From Rubrolithibacter danxiaensis (GTDB lineage Bacteria > Bacteroidota > Bacteroidia > Sphingobacteriales > Sphingobacteriaceae): a stretch of 64,000 nt of DNA. Below, piece after piece: positions 50,257 to 62,025 of the stretch (positions are counted from its first letter, which is position 1; each line of letters opens with the position of its first letter). The stretch spans positions 1 to 64,000 of the forward strand of contig NZ_JBKOPS010000011.1 in NCBI RefSeq assembly GCF_047272945.1, read 5' to 3'. The notes under the pieces are model-generated. The model worked only from the letters and a program-made list of their open reading frames with translations. It made no database searches and had not been told where the DNA came from. The position numbers were made by a program, and so were the translations under genes.

Positions 50257-51351
50257 TTAATGTATTCCCATAAATATTCTACTCCAACGTATTCCGTGAT
50301 TTCCCCAGCTCATCCATACGAATAATGCTTTACCTACCACATGATCTTCGGGAACAAAACCCCAGAAACGGGAATCCAGTGAATTGTGCCGGTTATCTCC
50401 CATCATCCAGTAATAATCCATTTTGAACGTATAGGAGTCTGCTTTCTTTCCGTTGATAAAAATTTCTTGTCCTTTTTTAGATACTTTATTGCCCTCATAC
50501 ACTTCTATTGCCCTTTGATAAAGCGGAAAAGTTGTGCTGTCTAATTTTACTGTCCAGTTCTTTTTTGGAACGATTAGGGGACCAAAATTATCTGCATTCC
50601 ACTTGAAGTCTGGATTATGCGGAAATACCTGGCTATCGTACTCTCCCATCGGCCGTATCATAGGCTGAACCACTTTAACATTTGCCCATTTTTTTACCAT
50701 TTCAGCATCTTCAGCCGTCATTGTAAAGTAATAGACGTCGGCAGAAGCCCGCTGATTTTCGATATGAAGATCTTCGAGCGCATCCGGATTAAAATCATTC
50801 CCATCTGTCTGAACATAATAATCCGTTTGTCCGAACCGCGGCGTTTCTGAAGGCTTTCCATTTACGTAAACGCGTGCATTTATGATTCGTAATGTATCTC
50901 CGGGAATTGCAACGCATCTTTTTATATAATTTTCTCTTTTATCTACCGGGCGGTAAAAAGGAGAATCTGCTTCCATCGGGTAATTAAAAACTACTACATC
51001 GTTTCGTTTAATATCGCTTAACCCGGGAAGACGATGATATTTTAATTGAATTCCATCCCAGTATGCTTTGGTTCCAATCACCGGCATGGTATGATGGGCA
51101 AAAGGAAAAGCAACAGGCGTCATCGGAATACGGGCGCCATAATTTATTTTACTTACAAATAAAAAGTCGCCAACTAAAAGCGATTTCTCCATAGACCCTG
51201 TGGGAATGGTGTACGCTTCCAATAGCAATCCACGTATTAATGTAGCAGCTATGACAGCAAAAACAATTGCGTCAAACCATTCCCTGCCCTTACTTTTTTT
51301 CTTTACTGTTTTGGTCGAGTCTTTATCTTTCTTCCAGAATTTCAAATTCAT
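50257..51351 (-). CDS. lepB: Signal peptidase I
   Basis: The 364-residue enzyme has an N-terminal membrane anchor (about 26-44) and the S26 dyad Ser53 (IPTGSMEKSLLVGD) and Lys144 (YIKRCVAIPGD). The C-terminal GDNRHNSLDSRFWGFVPEDHVVG is box E. A long middle insertion, usual in Bacteroidota LepB, makes it larger than E. coli LepB. It removes signal peptides at the outer face of the inner membrane. It is the last gene of parA-parB-DUF5683-dapB-lepB. Confidence 0.95.
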   Translation of the reverse strand: MNLKFWKKDKDSTKTVKKKSKGREWFDAIVFAVIAATLIRGLLLEAYTIPTGSMEKSLLVGDFLFVSKINYGARIPMTPVAFPFAHHTMPVIGTKAYWDGIQLKYHRLPGLSDIKRNDVVVFNYPMEADSPFYRPVDKRENYIKRCVAIPGDTLRIINARVYVNGKPSETPRFGQTDYYVQTDGNDFNPDALEDLHIENQRASADVYYFTMTAEDAEMVKKWANVKVVQPMIRPMGEYDSQVFPHNPDFKWNADNFGPLIVPKKNWTVKLDSTTFPLYQRAIEVYEGNKVSKKGQEIFINGKKADSYTFKMDYYWMMGDNRHNSLDSRFWGFVPEDHVVGKALFVWMSWGNHGIRWSRIFMGIH

Positions 51352-51361
51352 TTTTTACTGA

Positions 51362-52105
51362 TTATATGTTAAAGTCAAACATATCTGCTACAGAATAAAA
51401 TCCTTTTTTATCCTTGAGCCACTCTGCTGCCAGTACGGCACCCAGTGCAAAGCCGGCTCTGTTATGCGCTTTGTGCTTAAATTCAATTTCGTCTACTTCC
51501 GAGCTGTATATAACCGTATGTGTTCCCGGAACATCTTCTATACGATGCGATTCAATAAGTAATTGTTCCGGCTTGGGAATTACATCCTCCCCTTCACCTG
51601 CCAGGTCATTCACCCATTCGGTTTTTCGCTCAATCTTTTCCAATATTCCTTCGCCAATAGTGATGGCCGTACCGCTTGGGGAATCCAGTTTTTGTGTATG
51701 ATGAATTTCCTCCACCTGTACATCATACTGCGGGTAGCGGTTCATGAGCTTCGCCAGCACTTTATTTACAAAGAAAAACACGTTTACCCCCACACTGAAA
51801 TTAGATGCGTACAATAGTGCATTGTTACTTTCTTCGCATTTCGCTTTTACTTCCGTGATGTGATCATACCAGCCCGTTGTACCTACTACTACCGGCACCT
51901 GTGCAGCAAAACAGGCTTCTATATTGGATAAAGCAGAATCGGGAGTGCTGAAATCAATCGCAACATCTGCTTTTTGCAGGTTTTCCGTGGTTAATTGATC
52001 GAGAGTAAAAGCATCAATTTTCAGAACAATTTCATGACCGCGGTCGAGAGCGAAACGTTCTATTATGCGGCCCATTTTGCCGTACCCAAGAAGAGCTATA
52101 TTCAT
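51362..52105 (-). CDS. dapB: 4-hydroxy-tetrahydrodipicolinate reductase
   Basis: The 247-residue reductase of lysine/DAP synthesis has the N-terminal NAD-binding GYGKMGRII, VVVGTTGWYD, ALLYASNFSVGVN and VEEIHHTQKLDSPSGTA (catalytic HH..K). It supplies meso-DAP for peptidoglycan together with dapA at 61092. The start overlaps the stop of the DUF5683 gene by four bases. lepB follows after a gap of 10 bases, so cell-envelope growth genes are co-expressed with parAB. Confidence 0.96.
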   Translation of the reverse strand: MNIALLGYGKMGRIIERFALDRGHEIVLKIDAFTLDQLTTENLQKADVAIDFSTPDSALSNIEACFAAQVPVVVGTTGWYDHITEVKAKCEESNNALLYASNFSVGVNVFFFVNKVLAKLMNRYPQYDVQVEEIHHTQKLDSPSGTAITIGEGILEKIERKTEWVNDLAGEGEDVIPKPEQLLIESHRIEDVPGTHTVIYSSEVDEIEFKHKAHNRAGFALGAVLAAEWLKDKKGFYSVADMFDFNI

Positions 52106-52815
52106 AAAGATAAGTTTATTTTTAGACCAGGCGAGGGCAAATAAGCATTTGCAAAACCAGGTGTGTTTATTGAAGGGGAAATTTTCAGCGAAATTTCATC
52201 GCTGATATCGAATCTGAAAAATTTGGCGTCTACATATGCATCAATCATCTGAACAGCATAAAAAGCAACTCCGCCTAAGATACTAAGATCACGGTTTCGA
52301 CGGTAAAAATCTTTAGCCTGAATTAAGGACTCCGTTCGATAAGCAGTATATTTCGGATTCAATGGCTCATCTTTATGCTCCGATCGATACTGCACTTCCT
52401 TTAAAAATTCATGGTAATAGCGGTTATTGAAATCAATTGCAAGTCCTATTCCTACAAAGCCGCCATATATTAGCGGAACTTTCCACCACCGGTGATTTCG
52501 TATCTGGCCCAGTCCCGGCAGGATTGCAGAAGCCAATACCGCTTTACGTGGCAGTTTTTCAAGCGCAAGCCGGGATGAATCTTTAAATACGGTGTCTTTC
52601 TTTGATTTCACCTTTACAGATTCAGCACTCTTAATCCTTTTTGGCAATACCCGTAAAGAATCATTTTTGATAGCTGTGGAGTCAGTCACTTTTTGAGGGG
52701 TTCCCGGGTTTCTCATTGCAGTATCAACTTTTACTACACTTGAGTCTGTCTGAGCAAAAACAGGCATACCTGCTGCCAAACAAATAAGTAGAAGTAAAAA
52801 TTTAGGTACTGTCAT
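52102..52815 (-). CDS. DUF5683 family membrane/periplasmic protein
   Basis: The 237-residue protein has a signal peptide (LLLLICLAAGMPVFA), a threonine/serine-rich spacer, and the DUF5683 core RKAVLASAILPGLGQIRNHRWWKVPLIYGGFVGIG with two hydrophobic segments (about 107-124 and 180-197). It is confined to Bacteroidota and always, as far as I recall, close to parB and dapB. Its function is not known; an envelope role tied to division or segregation is inferred from location. It overlaps parB by one base. Confidence 0.85.
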   Translation of the reverse strand: MTVPKFLLLLICLAAGMPVFAQTDSSVVKVDTAMRNPGTPQKVTDSTAIKNDSLRVLPKRIKSAESVKVKSKKDTVFKDSSRLALEKLPRKAVLASAILPGLGQIRNHRWWKVPLIYGGFVGIGLAIDFNNRYYHEFLKEVQYRSEHKDEPLNPKYTAYRTESLIQAKDFYRRNRDLSILGGVAFYAVQMIDAYVDAKFFRFDISDEISLKISPSINTPGFANAYLPSPGLKINLSL

Positions 52816-53714
52816 TACCAGTCTAATAATTCCAAAATCCTGCTGAGATCTTCTTCAGACATGAACGGTATTTCGATAGCTCCCTTTCCTTTACCCTGCA
52901 CCTTCAGCTTTACACGAGTAGCAAATTTAGAAGCAAGGTCATCCTGTATCTTCTGATATTGAAAAGAAACAGGTTCCTGCTTTTTTTCCTTCTTTTTTAC
53001 GCCATGCTTTTGAATTTCTCTTACTAACTCCTCTGCTTTTCTAACAGAGAGTTCGTTTGAGATGATTTGCTGGTGTACATATAACTGCTTATCAGCATCC
53101 TCAACTCCCAGTAGCGCCTTCGCATGCCCCATTGATATTTCATTATCCCGAATAGATATCTGAATAACGGGAGGCAATTTTAACAACCGCAGGTAATTAG
53201 TAACCGTCGACCTGTTCTTACTAACCCGATCACCCAGTTCTTCCTGCTTCAGATTGCATTCATCCAGCATACGCTGAAAACTCAGTGCAACCTCTATGGC
53301 GTTCAGGTTTTCCCGCTGGATATTCTCAATCAAAGCCATTTCCAGCATCTGCTGATCATTGGCGGTACGGATATAAGCAGGAACTTCCGTTAAACCCGCC
53401 AGTTTGGATGCCCGGAGACGCCGCTCACCTGAAATAAGCTGGTACACATTATTATCCAGCCTTCGGACAGTAATGGGCTGAATCAATCCCTGAAGTTTTA
53501 TAGATTCCGCTAAATCCTCCAAGGCCTGCGGATCAAACTCTGTTCGTGGCTGAAAAGGATTTATCTCTATTTTATTGATATGAATATGGCTGACAGATCC
53601 AATTGAATGAACTGTTTCTGCCGGACTTTGTACTCTGGGGGTTTGGACAGCTTCCGTATCATCAAGTAAAGCACTCAACCCTTTTCCTAACCCTGTTTTC
53701 TTCTGATACGTCAT
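52815..53714 (-). CDS. parB: Chromosome partitioning protein ParB
   Basis: The 299-residue CTP-binding centromere protein has an N-terminal MTYQKKTGLGKGLSALLDD, the nuclease-like/CTP domain (FQPRTEFDPQALEDLAESIKLQGLIQPI, ISGERRLRAS, IENIQRENLNAIEVA), the HTH (LGDRVSKNRSTVTNYLRLLKLP, GHAKALLG) and the C-terminal dimerisation helix. Its parS sites were not found by eye. Start overlaps parA by four bases. Confidence 0.96.
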   Translation of the reverse strand: MTYQKKTGLGKGLSALLDDTEAVQTPRVQSPAETVHSIGSVSHIHINKIEINPFQPRTEFDPQALEDLAESIKLQGLIQPITVRRLDNNVYQLISGERRLRASKLAGLTEVPAYIRTANDQQMLEMALIENIQRENLNAIEVALSFQRMLDECNLKQEELGDRVSKNRSTVTNYLRLLKLPPVIQISIRDNEISMGHAKALLGVEDADKQLYVHQQIISNELSVRKAEELVREIQKHGVKKKEKKQEPVSFQYQKIQDDLASKFATRVKLKVQGKGKGAIEIPFMSEEDLSRILELLDW

Positions 53715-54517
53715 GTATTTGCGGTAGCTTGATTTTCAGTTTCCTGTTTTAATAAACCGTTCTTTTTAATTATTTCTCTTGCCAGATTGAGGTAATTAAT
53801 CGCTCCTTTGCAGTTGGCATCGTGCATAATTACCGATACTCCAAAACTCGGAGCCTCGCTCAAACGGGTATTTCTTTGAATAATGGTGTCAAACACGAGA
53901 TCCTGAAAATGAGTTTTCACTTCTTCTACCACCTGGTTTGACAGCCGTAATCGAACATCGTACATTGTTAATAAAATGCCTTCTATTTCGAGTTCTGTAT
54001 TTAAACGGTTCTGTACAATTTTTATGGTATTCAGTAATTTTCCCAATCCTTCCAATGCAAAATATTCGCATTGTACGGGAATAATTACCGAATTGGCAGC
54101 CGTTAAAGCATTAATGGTAATTAAACCCAATGAGGGAGAACAATCAATAATAATAAAATCGTAATCATCTTTTACCTGGTTCAATACCGATTTCATTTTA
54201 TACTCCCGGTCGTTCAGGTTTATCATTTCGATCTCTGCACCTACCAGATCAATGTGCGCAGGCAGCAGATCGAGAAATGGTGTATCTGTTTTTTGAATAG
54301 CGGCACGAGGATCTGACTCATTGATAATACACTCGTAAATACTCTCTTTTATTGCCCTTGGATCAAAGCCAATGCCTGAAGTTGAATTTGCCTGCGGATC
54401 GGCATCTACCAGTAAGGTACGGTATTCTAAAACCGCAAGACTGGCAGCCAGGTTAATGGATGACGTAGTTTTTCCTACCCCTCCCTTTTGATTGGCTAAC
54501 GCAATAATTTTACTCAT
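53711..54517 (-). CDS. parA: Chromosome partitioning ATPase ParA
   Basis: The 268-residue ATPase has the deviant Walker A KGGVGKTTSS (residues 10-19), the DADPQANST motif and IIDCSPSLGLITINAL, and forms nucleoid-bound dimers that move ParB-parS complexes. Soj-like. It opens the parA-parB-DUF5683-dapB-lepB run. A nested dyad (54579-54620) lies 62 bases upstream, in the divergent region with the FMN reductase gene. Confidence 0.97.
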   Translation of the reverse strand: MSKIIALANQKGGVGKTTSSINLAASLAVLEYRTLLVDADPQANSTSGIGFDPRAIKESIYECIINESDPRAAIQKTDTPFLDLLPAHIDLVGAEIEMINLNDREYKMKSVLNQVKDDYDFIIIDCSPSLGLITINALTAANSVIIPVQCEYFALEGLGKLLNTIKIVQNRLNTELEIEGILLTMYDVRLRLSNQVVEEVKTHFQDLVFDTIIQRNTRLSEAPSFGVSVIMHDANCKGAINYLNLAREIIKKNGLLKQETENQATANT

Positions 54518-54578
54518 CCTCTAAATATAATTGCAATCAATGTTTAAGCTGACTTTAACACTCAAAATCATTATTTTT

Positions 54579-54620
54579 GTTCGTATTAAAGCGATTTTTA
54601 TAATCGACTAAGATACGAAC
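54579..54620. promoter_or_regulatory. Nested inverted repeat upstream of parA
   Basis: GTTCGTAT (54579-54586) and ATACGAAC (54613-54620) are perfect outer arms; CGATT (54592-54596) and AATCG (54602-54606) are inner arms. It lies between divergent parA and NADPH-dependent reductase genes and could be an operator or a transcription-linked hairpin. Confidence 0.45.
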
Positions 54621-54673
54621 TTTAAATAATTTTATGAGAGCTGCATTGGCTCATTTTACACATCTTATCAACA

Positions 54674-55195
54674 ATGATCACTATAGTTTCTGCTACTAAC
54701 CGCGAAAATAGTTATACGTTAAAACTGGCTGAATATTACCGGAAACAACTCAGAATAAAAGGTGTAGAAGCAGAAATTTTATCCTTAACAAGCCTGCCTG
54801 AAGGTTTAATACATCCCGAAATGTATATGAAGAGCCGTGAAAATTTCCAGCCCATGCAGAACATTGTAACCGCTACCGATAAATTCCTGTTTATAATCCC
54901 TGAATACAATGGCAGTTTCCCCGGGGTATTAAAAGTTTTTATTGATGCATGCAAATATCCCGAAAGTTTTCATGGCAAAAAAGCTGCTTTGGTAGGTATA
55001 TCTTCAGGAAAATACGGAAATATCAGAGGGATTGATCATTTTACCGGCATCTGCCATTATATAAACCTGCATGTAATGCCGCTCCGCTTACATATTCCGA
55101 GCATAAATAAAGAGTTTAACGAGGAAGGGAACTTATTTAAAGAGGATACTTTAAAATTTACAACACAGCAAATTGATCAGTTTGTTGTATTTTAA
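54674..55195 (+). CDS. NADPH-dependent FMN reductase-like protein
   Basis: The 173-residue flavodoxin-fold protein has IVSATNRENSYTLKLAEYYRKQL for FMN phosphate binding and FIIPEYNGSFPGVLKVFIDAC with the NADPH reductase motif, then GKKAALVGISSGKYGNIRG. It should reduce FMN, quinones or azo compounds. It is transcribed away from parA. It ends 11 bases from the convergent cobalamin-binding protein gene. The physiological substrate is unknown. Confidence 0.88.
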   Translation: MITIVSATNRENSYTLKLAEYYRKQLRIKGVEAEILSLTSLPEGLIHPEMYMKSRENFQPMQNIVTATDKFLFIIPEYNGSFPGVLKVFIDACKYPESFHGKKAALVGISSGKYGNIRGIDHFTGICHYINLHVMPLRLHIPSINKEFNEEGNLFKEDTLKFTTQQIDQFVVF

Positions 55196-55206
55196 TAGTA
55201 TACCAA

Positions 55207-56136
55207 TTAACTCGTTCCAAATTTTACCCAGCCTTGCCCTTCGTAACCGAACACAAACTGCTTAGGATTAATAATTTCGGCGAGAATCTCTGCAGAATCC
55301 ACTAAACGGGGCCCTGAACGGTTAAAATACTGATTCCCATCGGCAACATATACCTGGTTATTTTGTACTGCTTTAAGCTCATTCCATCCGTGAATTTCTA
55401 AAAGCAGGTTAATTTCCTGTAGTGTCCTTGAGATAGAGAAACCACAGGGAATTAATATTAATATATCCGGGTCTTCCTGTTGAATGGAGGCAATATCTAT
55501 ATAAAAAGAATGTTTTCCTTTTTCAGCAAGTACCGGGATCCCTCCTGCCGTTTCAACTAATTCCGGAGTCCAGTTACCTGCTATCATTAAAGGCGACAGC
55601 CATTCTACACAAGCAACCCGGGGCTTTTGCTCTATAAATTTAAGTTTATGTTTAATTAAATCCAGGCGCTCCTGAAGCCCCTCAATTAACTGTTCTGCTT
55701 TTTCGGTAACATTAAGGCTTTTTGCTATCATCCTTATATCTTTAAAAAGATCATTAAGGACGTGAGGCTCCAGGGAAATTATTTCAACATCTTTCTCAAG
55801 GAGTCCTTCCAGTTTCCGGCTTACATCATCCAGGCTGACTGCACAAACCTCACACTGAGACTGTGTTATAATTATATCGGGCTGTAGCTGCCTGATAAGT
55901 TCAATGTCAATATCATAAATGGAAAGCGCCTCAGTTAGTATTTCTTTTACCTGTCTGTCGATAGCTACACTATCTGAACCGGGAGTAAATTTAGCAGTTG
56001 AACAAACGGGAAGCAGACATATGTTTTCTGGAAAATCGCATTCATGAGACCGGCCAATCAACTGTTCTTCCAATCCTAAAGCACAAACTATTTCGGTGGC
56101 GGCAGGAAGCAGAGAAACTATTTTTTTAGACGACAT
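55207..56136 (-). CDS. Cobalamin/substrate-binding protein-like (BtuF fold) without signal peptide
   Basis: With the ATG at 56136 the 309-residue protein has two lobes of a class III periplasmic binding fold (KIVSLLPAATEIVCALGLEEQLIGRSHECDFP; LIPCGFSISRTLQEI). It lacks a signal peptide and lipobox, starting MSSKKIVS, so it may be cytoplasmic. TQSQCEVCAVSLDDV with a paired cysteine motif is conserved in this signal-less family. The role is uncertain: possibly corrinoid handling. It follows tyrS by 7 bases. Confidence 0.78.
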   Translation of the reverse strand: MSSKKIVSLLPAATEIVCALGLEEQLIGRSHECDFPENICLLPVCSTAKFTPGSDSVAIDRQVKEILTEALSIYDIDIELIRQLQPDIIITQSQCEVCAVSLDDVSRKLEGLLEKDVEIISLEPHVLNDLFKDIRMIAKSLNVTEKAEQLIEGLQERLDLIKHKLKFIEQKPRVACVEWLSPLMIAGNWTPELVETAGGIPVLAEKGKHSFYIDIASIQQEDPDILILIPCGFSISRTLQEINLLLEIHGWNELKAVQNNQVYVADGNQYFNRSGPRLVDSAEILAEIINPKQFVFGYEGQGWVKFGTS

Positions 56137-56143
56137 AGCTATC

Positions 56144-57427
56144 TTATTCCGCAATTAGGAGAAAATAGTTCTTTTTACCTTTTTGTGCTACCAGGAATTT
56201 TCCGTTTATCAGCCTGCCCGAATCAAAAACATCTGCAGCATCTGCCACCTTTTCCTTATTTACAGAAACTCCTCCACCCTGTATCATTTTCCTGGCTTCG
56301 CCCTTGGAAGAAAACACGCTTGATTTTTCTGCAAGAAGGTCGGCAGCGTTTAATCCTGATGCCAACTCTTCCTTTGAAATTACAAATTGCGGAACACCTT
56401 CAAATACCTCAAGCACTTCCTCATCACTTAAAGAACTTAAAAATTCAAGTGATCCGTTTCCGAAAAGAAAATCGGAAGTTTTAAGTGCAGTTTTTAAGGA
56501 ATTTTCATCATGCGTACGAAGTGTAATTTCTTCTGCTAACGCTTTTTGAAGAATTCTTAAGTGAGGTGTCTGATCATGTTCAGCTTCAAGTGTTTCTATT
56601 TCTTTTTGCGATTTCAATGAAAATATCCTGATCCAGCTCTTAGCATCCACATCGCTTGTATTTAACCAAAACTGATAGAATTTATATGGAGATGTCTTTT
56701 TAGAATCAAGCCATACAGCACCGCTTTCGGTTTTTCCGAATTTGGTTCCATCTGCTTTTTTTATCAGTTGCGTAGTAATTGCGAAAGCAGAACCACCATC
56801 CTTACGGCGGATTAACTCTGTTCCGGTAACAATATTACCCCACTGGTCTGATCCGCCCATTTGAACCAGGCAGTTTTTATTCTTCCAGAGCCAGTAAAAG
56901 TCATAACCCTGCACCAACTGATAACTAAATTCTGTAAAAGACATTCCTGTTTCACCTTCCAGGCGTTTTTTCACAGAGTCTTTTGCCATCATATAATTAA
57001 CCGTAATATGTTTGCCCACATCGCGGATAAAATCCAGGAAGCTGAAGTGCTTAAACCAATCGTAATTATTAACCATTTCGGCACTGTTTTTACCACAATT
57101 AAAATCAAGAAACTTGCTTAATTGCTTTTCCAGGCAGCTTACATTATGCTGAAGAATATCCTCGGATAATAAATTCCGCTCTGCTGATTTCCCTGAGGGA
57201 TCGCCAACCATACCGGTAGCACCACCTACCAATGCATATGGCTTATGGCCTGCCCGCTGAAAATGAATAAGCGTCATTATCTGGGTAAGATGCCCCACAT
57301 GCAAAGAATCGGCAGTTGGATCAAAACCAATATAACCGGCAGTCATCCCTTTATTGAGTTCATCTTCAGTACCTGGCATTATATCCTGCAGCATGCCACG
57401 CCAGCGCAGTTCTTCTACGAAATTCAT
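56144..57427 (-). CDS. tyrS: Tyrosyl-tRNA synthetase
   Basis: The 427-residue class I synthetase charges tRNA-Tyr. The HIGH-like motif is HVGHL (residues about 41-45 in [16 protein letters not shown]), the KMSKS-like motif KFGKT (about 231-235), and a C-terminal S4 domain ([19 protein letters not shown]). Length is normal. Downstream is the BtuF-like gene; upstream is divergent from the NUDIX gene. Confidence 0.97.
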   Translation of the reverse strand: MNFVEELRWRGMLQDIMPGTEDELNKGMTAGYIGFDPTADSLHVGHLTQIMTLIHFQRAGHKPYALVGGATGMVGDPSGKSAERNLLSEDILQHNVSCLEKQLSKFLDFNCGKNSAEMVNNYDWFKHFSFLDFIRDVGKHITVNYMMAKDSVKKRLEGETGMSFTEFSYQLVQGYDFYWLWKNKNCLVQMGGSDQWGNIVTGTELIRRKDGGSAFAITTQLIKKADGTKFGKTESGAVWLDSKKTSPYKFYQFWLNTSDVDAKSWIRIFSLKSQKEIETLEAEHDQTPHLRILQKALAEEITLRTHDENSLKTALKTSDFLFGNGSLEFLSSLSDEEVLEVFEGVPQFVISKEELASGLNAADLLAEKSSVFSSKGEARKMIQGGGVSVNKEKVADAADVFDSGRLINGKFLVAQKGKKNYFLLIAE

Positions 57428-57561
57428 TTATTGTAACTCTTAGTCTTAATTTTTGATATATCTGCTGATTGCATTCAATCTAAAAGTGAAAAACAATAAG
57501 CTAAACTGTGCAAAGATAGATAAATTAAAAACTTGTTATTATTTATTGTTGTTGCTGAATT

Positions 57562-58134
57562 ATGAGCGAAATACAAATCCTTAAAACCGAAGTACTTTCT
57601 GATTTGAGATCGAAATTAGAAAAAATCACCTATCAGACTGTTTCTAATACCGGAACGCAGGAGCATGAACGGGAGGTCTTTCATCGGCCGGATGCTACCG
57701 TTATCTTATTGTATGATCCCTCTAAAAAGAAAGTTTTATTAACCGAACAGTTTCGCTTGCCTGTTTATTTAAAAGAAAAGCATACAAAATTACTGGAAGC
57801 CTGCGCCGGATTAATCGATGAAGGTGAATTTCCGGAACATGCAGTTATCAGGGAAGTGGAAGAGGAAACAGGATATCGCATTTCGCAGATAAAAAAAATA
57901 GCGGAAGCTTACTCCTCTCCTGGCTCTTTTACAGAACTTGTCCATTATTTTGTTGGAGAGTATAATGAAGAATTGAAAGTATCTGAAGGTGGCGGACTTA
58001 AAGACGAAGGAGAAGATATACACACTGTCGAACTGTCTTTTCAGGAGGCCCGGCAATTACTGGCAGATAGTAAAATACACGATGCAAAAACCATTATACT
58101 GCTTCAGTATGCTATAATAAATAACATCATTTAA
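57562..58134 (+). CDS. NUDIX hydrolase, GDP-mannose/ADP-sugar pyrophosphatase type
   Basis: The 190-residue protein has the NUDIX box GEFPEHAVIREVEEETGYRI (about residues 92-110) and upstream LLTEQFRLPVYL and LLEACAGLIDEG typical of the NudK/ADP-ribose pyrophosphatase branch, with YSSPGSFTELVHYFVGEY after it. It hydrolyses a nucleotide sugar or ADP-ribose. It is a single gene, divergent from tyrS. Confidence 0.88.
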   Translation: MSEIQILKTEVLSDLRSKLEKITYQTVSNTGTQEHEREVFHRPDATVILLYDPSKKKVLLTEQFRLPVYLKEKHTKLLEACAGLIDEGEFPEHAVIREVEEETGYRISQIKKIAEAYSSPGSFTELVHYFVGEYNEELKVSEGGGLKDEGEDIHTVELSFQEARQLLADSKIHDAKTIILLQYAIINNII

Positions 58135-58219
58135 TTCATTCCTGGAAATAAAACGCCTCTTTTTTCGTAAATTGAGAATAGAGCGCCTTTTAAAGGCTTA
58201 TCTAATCGTTTTAACAGGC

Positions 58220-58897
58220 ATGAATTTTTTATCTCACTTTTATTTCGACAGGTACACGGGTGATTCACTTATGGTGACGGGAACAGTATTGCCTGATCTG
58301 ATAAAAAATGCAAAAAAAGAATGGAACATTCGTCCTGAAAAAAACAGTGAGAACTTTAGCACTGATAAAAATCTTTCAACCATTTTAAAAGGATGGAACC
58401 GGCACCTGGCAGTAGACAGAATCTTTCATTGCTCGGATTTTTTCCTTAAGCATAGCGCTGCCATCCGAGTTGCTATTGCTCCTGTATTGGCCGGCTCTTC
58501 TGCCAAACCTTTTTTTGTGGCTCATATTGCGCTCGAAATTATGTTGGACAGCTTGCTGCTTACGGAATCAATTCTTGGAACAGATCGGTTTTATTCACAT
58601 CTTAAATCTGCCGATAGAAACGCTATTAACAGATTTCTCCAATTAAACAAGATTTCCGAAACTGATATTTTCTTCAAATTCTTTGACGAATTTATTGAAG
58701 CAGCTTACTTAAATAATTACAGGGACCCGGGTAATATCATATACTCCATCAATCGCATTTGTATGCGATTATGGCCTTCATCCTTTAACGAAACGCAGAA
58801 ATTACAACTCACTGCAATCTTGTTTGACTACCGTGAAATCTTAAAAGCTGCCTTTATGGATATTTTCAACGATATTGAACAACTCTTAAATTCATAA
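58220..58897 (+). CDS. Acyl carrier protein phosphodiesterase-like protein (DUF479/AcpH type)
   Basis: With the ATG at 58220 the 225-residue protein begins MNFLSHFYFDR, the same start as AcpH relatives (MNFLAHLYL), and has GWNRHLAVDRIFHCSDFFLKHS and FVAHIALEIMLDSLLL, matching the helical HD-like core with histidines and aspartates that bind metal. Sequence is divergent, so hydrolysis of phosphopantetheine from ACP is possible but not sure. A TTG 16 codons upstream is open. ligA follows by 62 bases. Confidence 0.6.
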   Translation: MNFLSHFYFDRYTGDSLMVTGTVLPDLIKNAKKEWNIRPEKNSENFSTDKNLSTILKGWNRHLAVDRIFHCSDFFLKHSAAIRVAIAPVLAGSSAKPFFVAHIALEIMLDSLLLTESILGTDRFYSHLKSADRNAINRFLQLNKISETDIFFKFFDEFIEAAYLNNYRDPGNIIYSINRICMRLWPSSFNETQKLQLTAILFDYREILKAAFMDIFNDIEQLLNS

Positions 58898-58914
58898 AAT
58901 AAGTCTTACTTTAG

Positions 58915-60975
<2,061 letters not shown>

Positions 60976-61091
60976 GCAGAATTTACCCCCCCAAATTTTC
61001 AATTCTTTCTTAAAATTGATAAATACCCATAAATTAGCACCTTGTTGTTATTTTCGCTATTAAAATACCGCGAAAGCTTTATATTATTCAG

Positions 61092-61973
61092 ATGAACAGA
61101 TTATACGGAACAGGGGTAGCTATTATTACTCCGTTCAACAGTGATGGATCAGTAGATTTTAACGGATTAAAAAACCTTATAAACTTTTTAATTGAAGGCA
61201 AATGTGACTATCTGGTTTCTTTAGGAACTACAGGAGAAACTGCTACTTTAACTAAAGAAGAAAAGGAATCTATATGGAAGTTTACTGCTGAAACTGTTGC
61301 CGGGAGAGTTCCTCTGGTAGCAGGTATCGGCGGAAATAATACCCGTGAAGCTGTTGAATCTGTAAAAAGTTTTACCATTTCAGGGTATGAAGCAATATTA
61401 TCTGTTAGTCCCTATTACAATAAACCCACCCAGGAAGGTATCTTCCAGCATTATAAGGCTATCGCAGAAGCATCACCGCTGCCGGTTATTCTATATAATG
61501 TTCCAGGCCGTACAGGAAGCTCTATTCATGCAGAAACAACGTTACGTCTAGCTCAGGAAAAAAATATTATCGGTATAAAAGAAGCCTCTGGAAATTTCGA
61601 TTGCTTTAACAAAATACTTGCGGAAAAACCGGAAGATTTTCTCTTAATTTCAGGTGACGATCCAATTACCCTTCCGTTAATTGCATTGGGGGCAGTAGGT
61701 GTAATCTCGGTAGTTGGCAATGTTTTTCCAAAAATCCTGTCAAAAATGGTACAGCTTTGCCTGGAGAACAAATTTAAAGAAGCACAAATTCTGCATTATA
61801 AGTTAGCCCCTGTAACAAACCTGTTTTTTGAAGAGGGAAACCCGGCAGGTGTAAAAGCTGCTTTAAAATACCTTGGGGTTTGCAACGACACGTTACGCCT
61901 TCCTTTGGTAAATGTGAGCGAAAACCTGTATAACCGAATTGTAGAAGAAACAAATAAACTAACTGATCAATAA
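61092..61973 (+). CDS. dapA: 4-hydroxy-tetrahydrodipicolinate synthase
   Basis: The 293-residue aldolase condenses pyruvate and aspartate semialdehyde. The Schiff-base Lys163 (GIKEASGN), Tyr135 (LYNVPGRTG), Thr46/47 (LGTTGE) and Arg140 are in place. It acts before DapB (51362) in the lysine/DAP route. It ends 3 bases before a strong terminator, and is convergent with the histone-like gene. Confidence 0.97.
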   Translation: MNRLYGTGVAIITPFNSDGSVDFNGLKNLINFLIEGKCDYLVSLGTTGETATLTKEEKESIWKFTAETVAGRVPLVAGIGGNNTREAVESVKSFTISGYEAILSVSPYYNKPTQEGIFQHYKAIAEASPLPVILYNVPGRTGSSIHAETTLRLAQEKNIIGIKEASGNFDCFNKILAEKPEDFLLISGDDPITLPLIALGAVGVISVVGNVFPKILSKMVQLCLENKFKEAQILHYKLAPVTNLFFEEGNPAGVKAALKYLGVCNDTLRLPLVNVSENLYNRIVEETNKLTDQ

Positions 61974-61976
61974 ATA

Positions 61977-62004
61977 AAAAGCCGGATAAAATTTATCCGG
62001 CTTT
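61977..62004. terminator. Rho-independent terminator between dapA and histone-like gene
   Basis: AAAGCCGGATAAA and TTTATCCGGCTTT pair perfectly around AT-rich bases. A-run and T-run on each side suggest use by both convergent genes. Confidence 0.88.
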
Positions 62005-62025
62005 AAAATTCTTTTAAAAAGAAAA

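Noticed and set aside
52815..54620. parS centromere sites next to parAB
   Set aside because: No TGTTTCACGTGAAACA-like sequence was seen by eye in this region; a pattern scan is needed.
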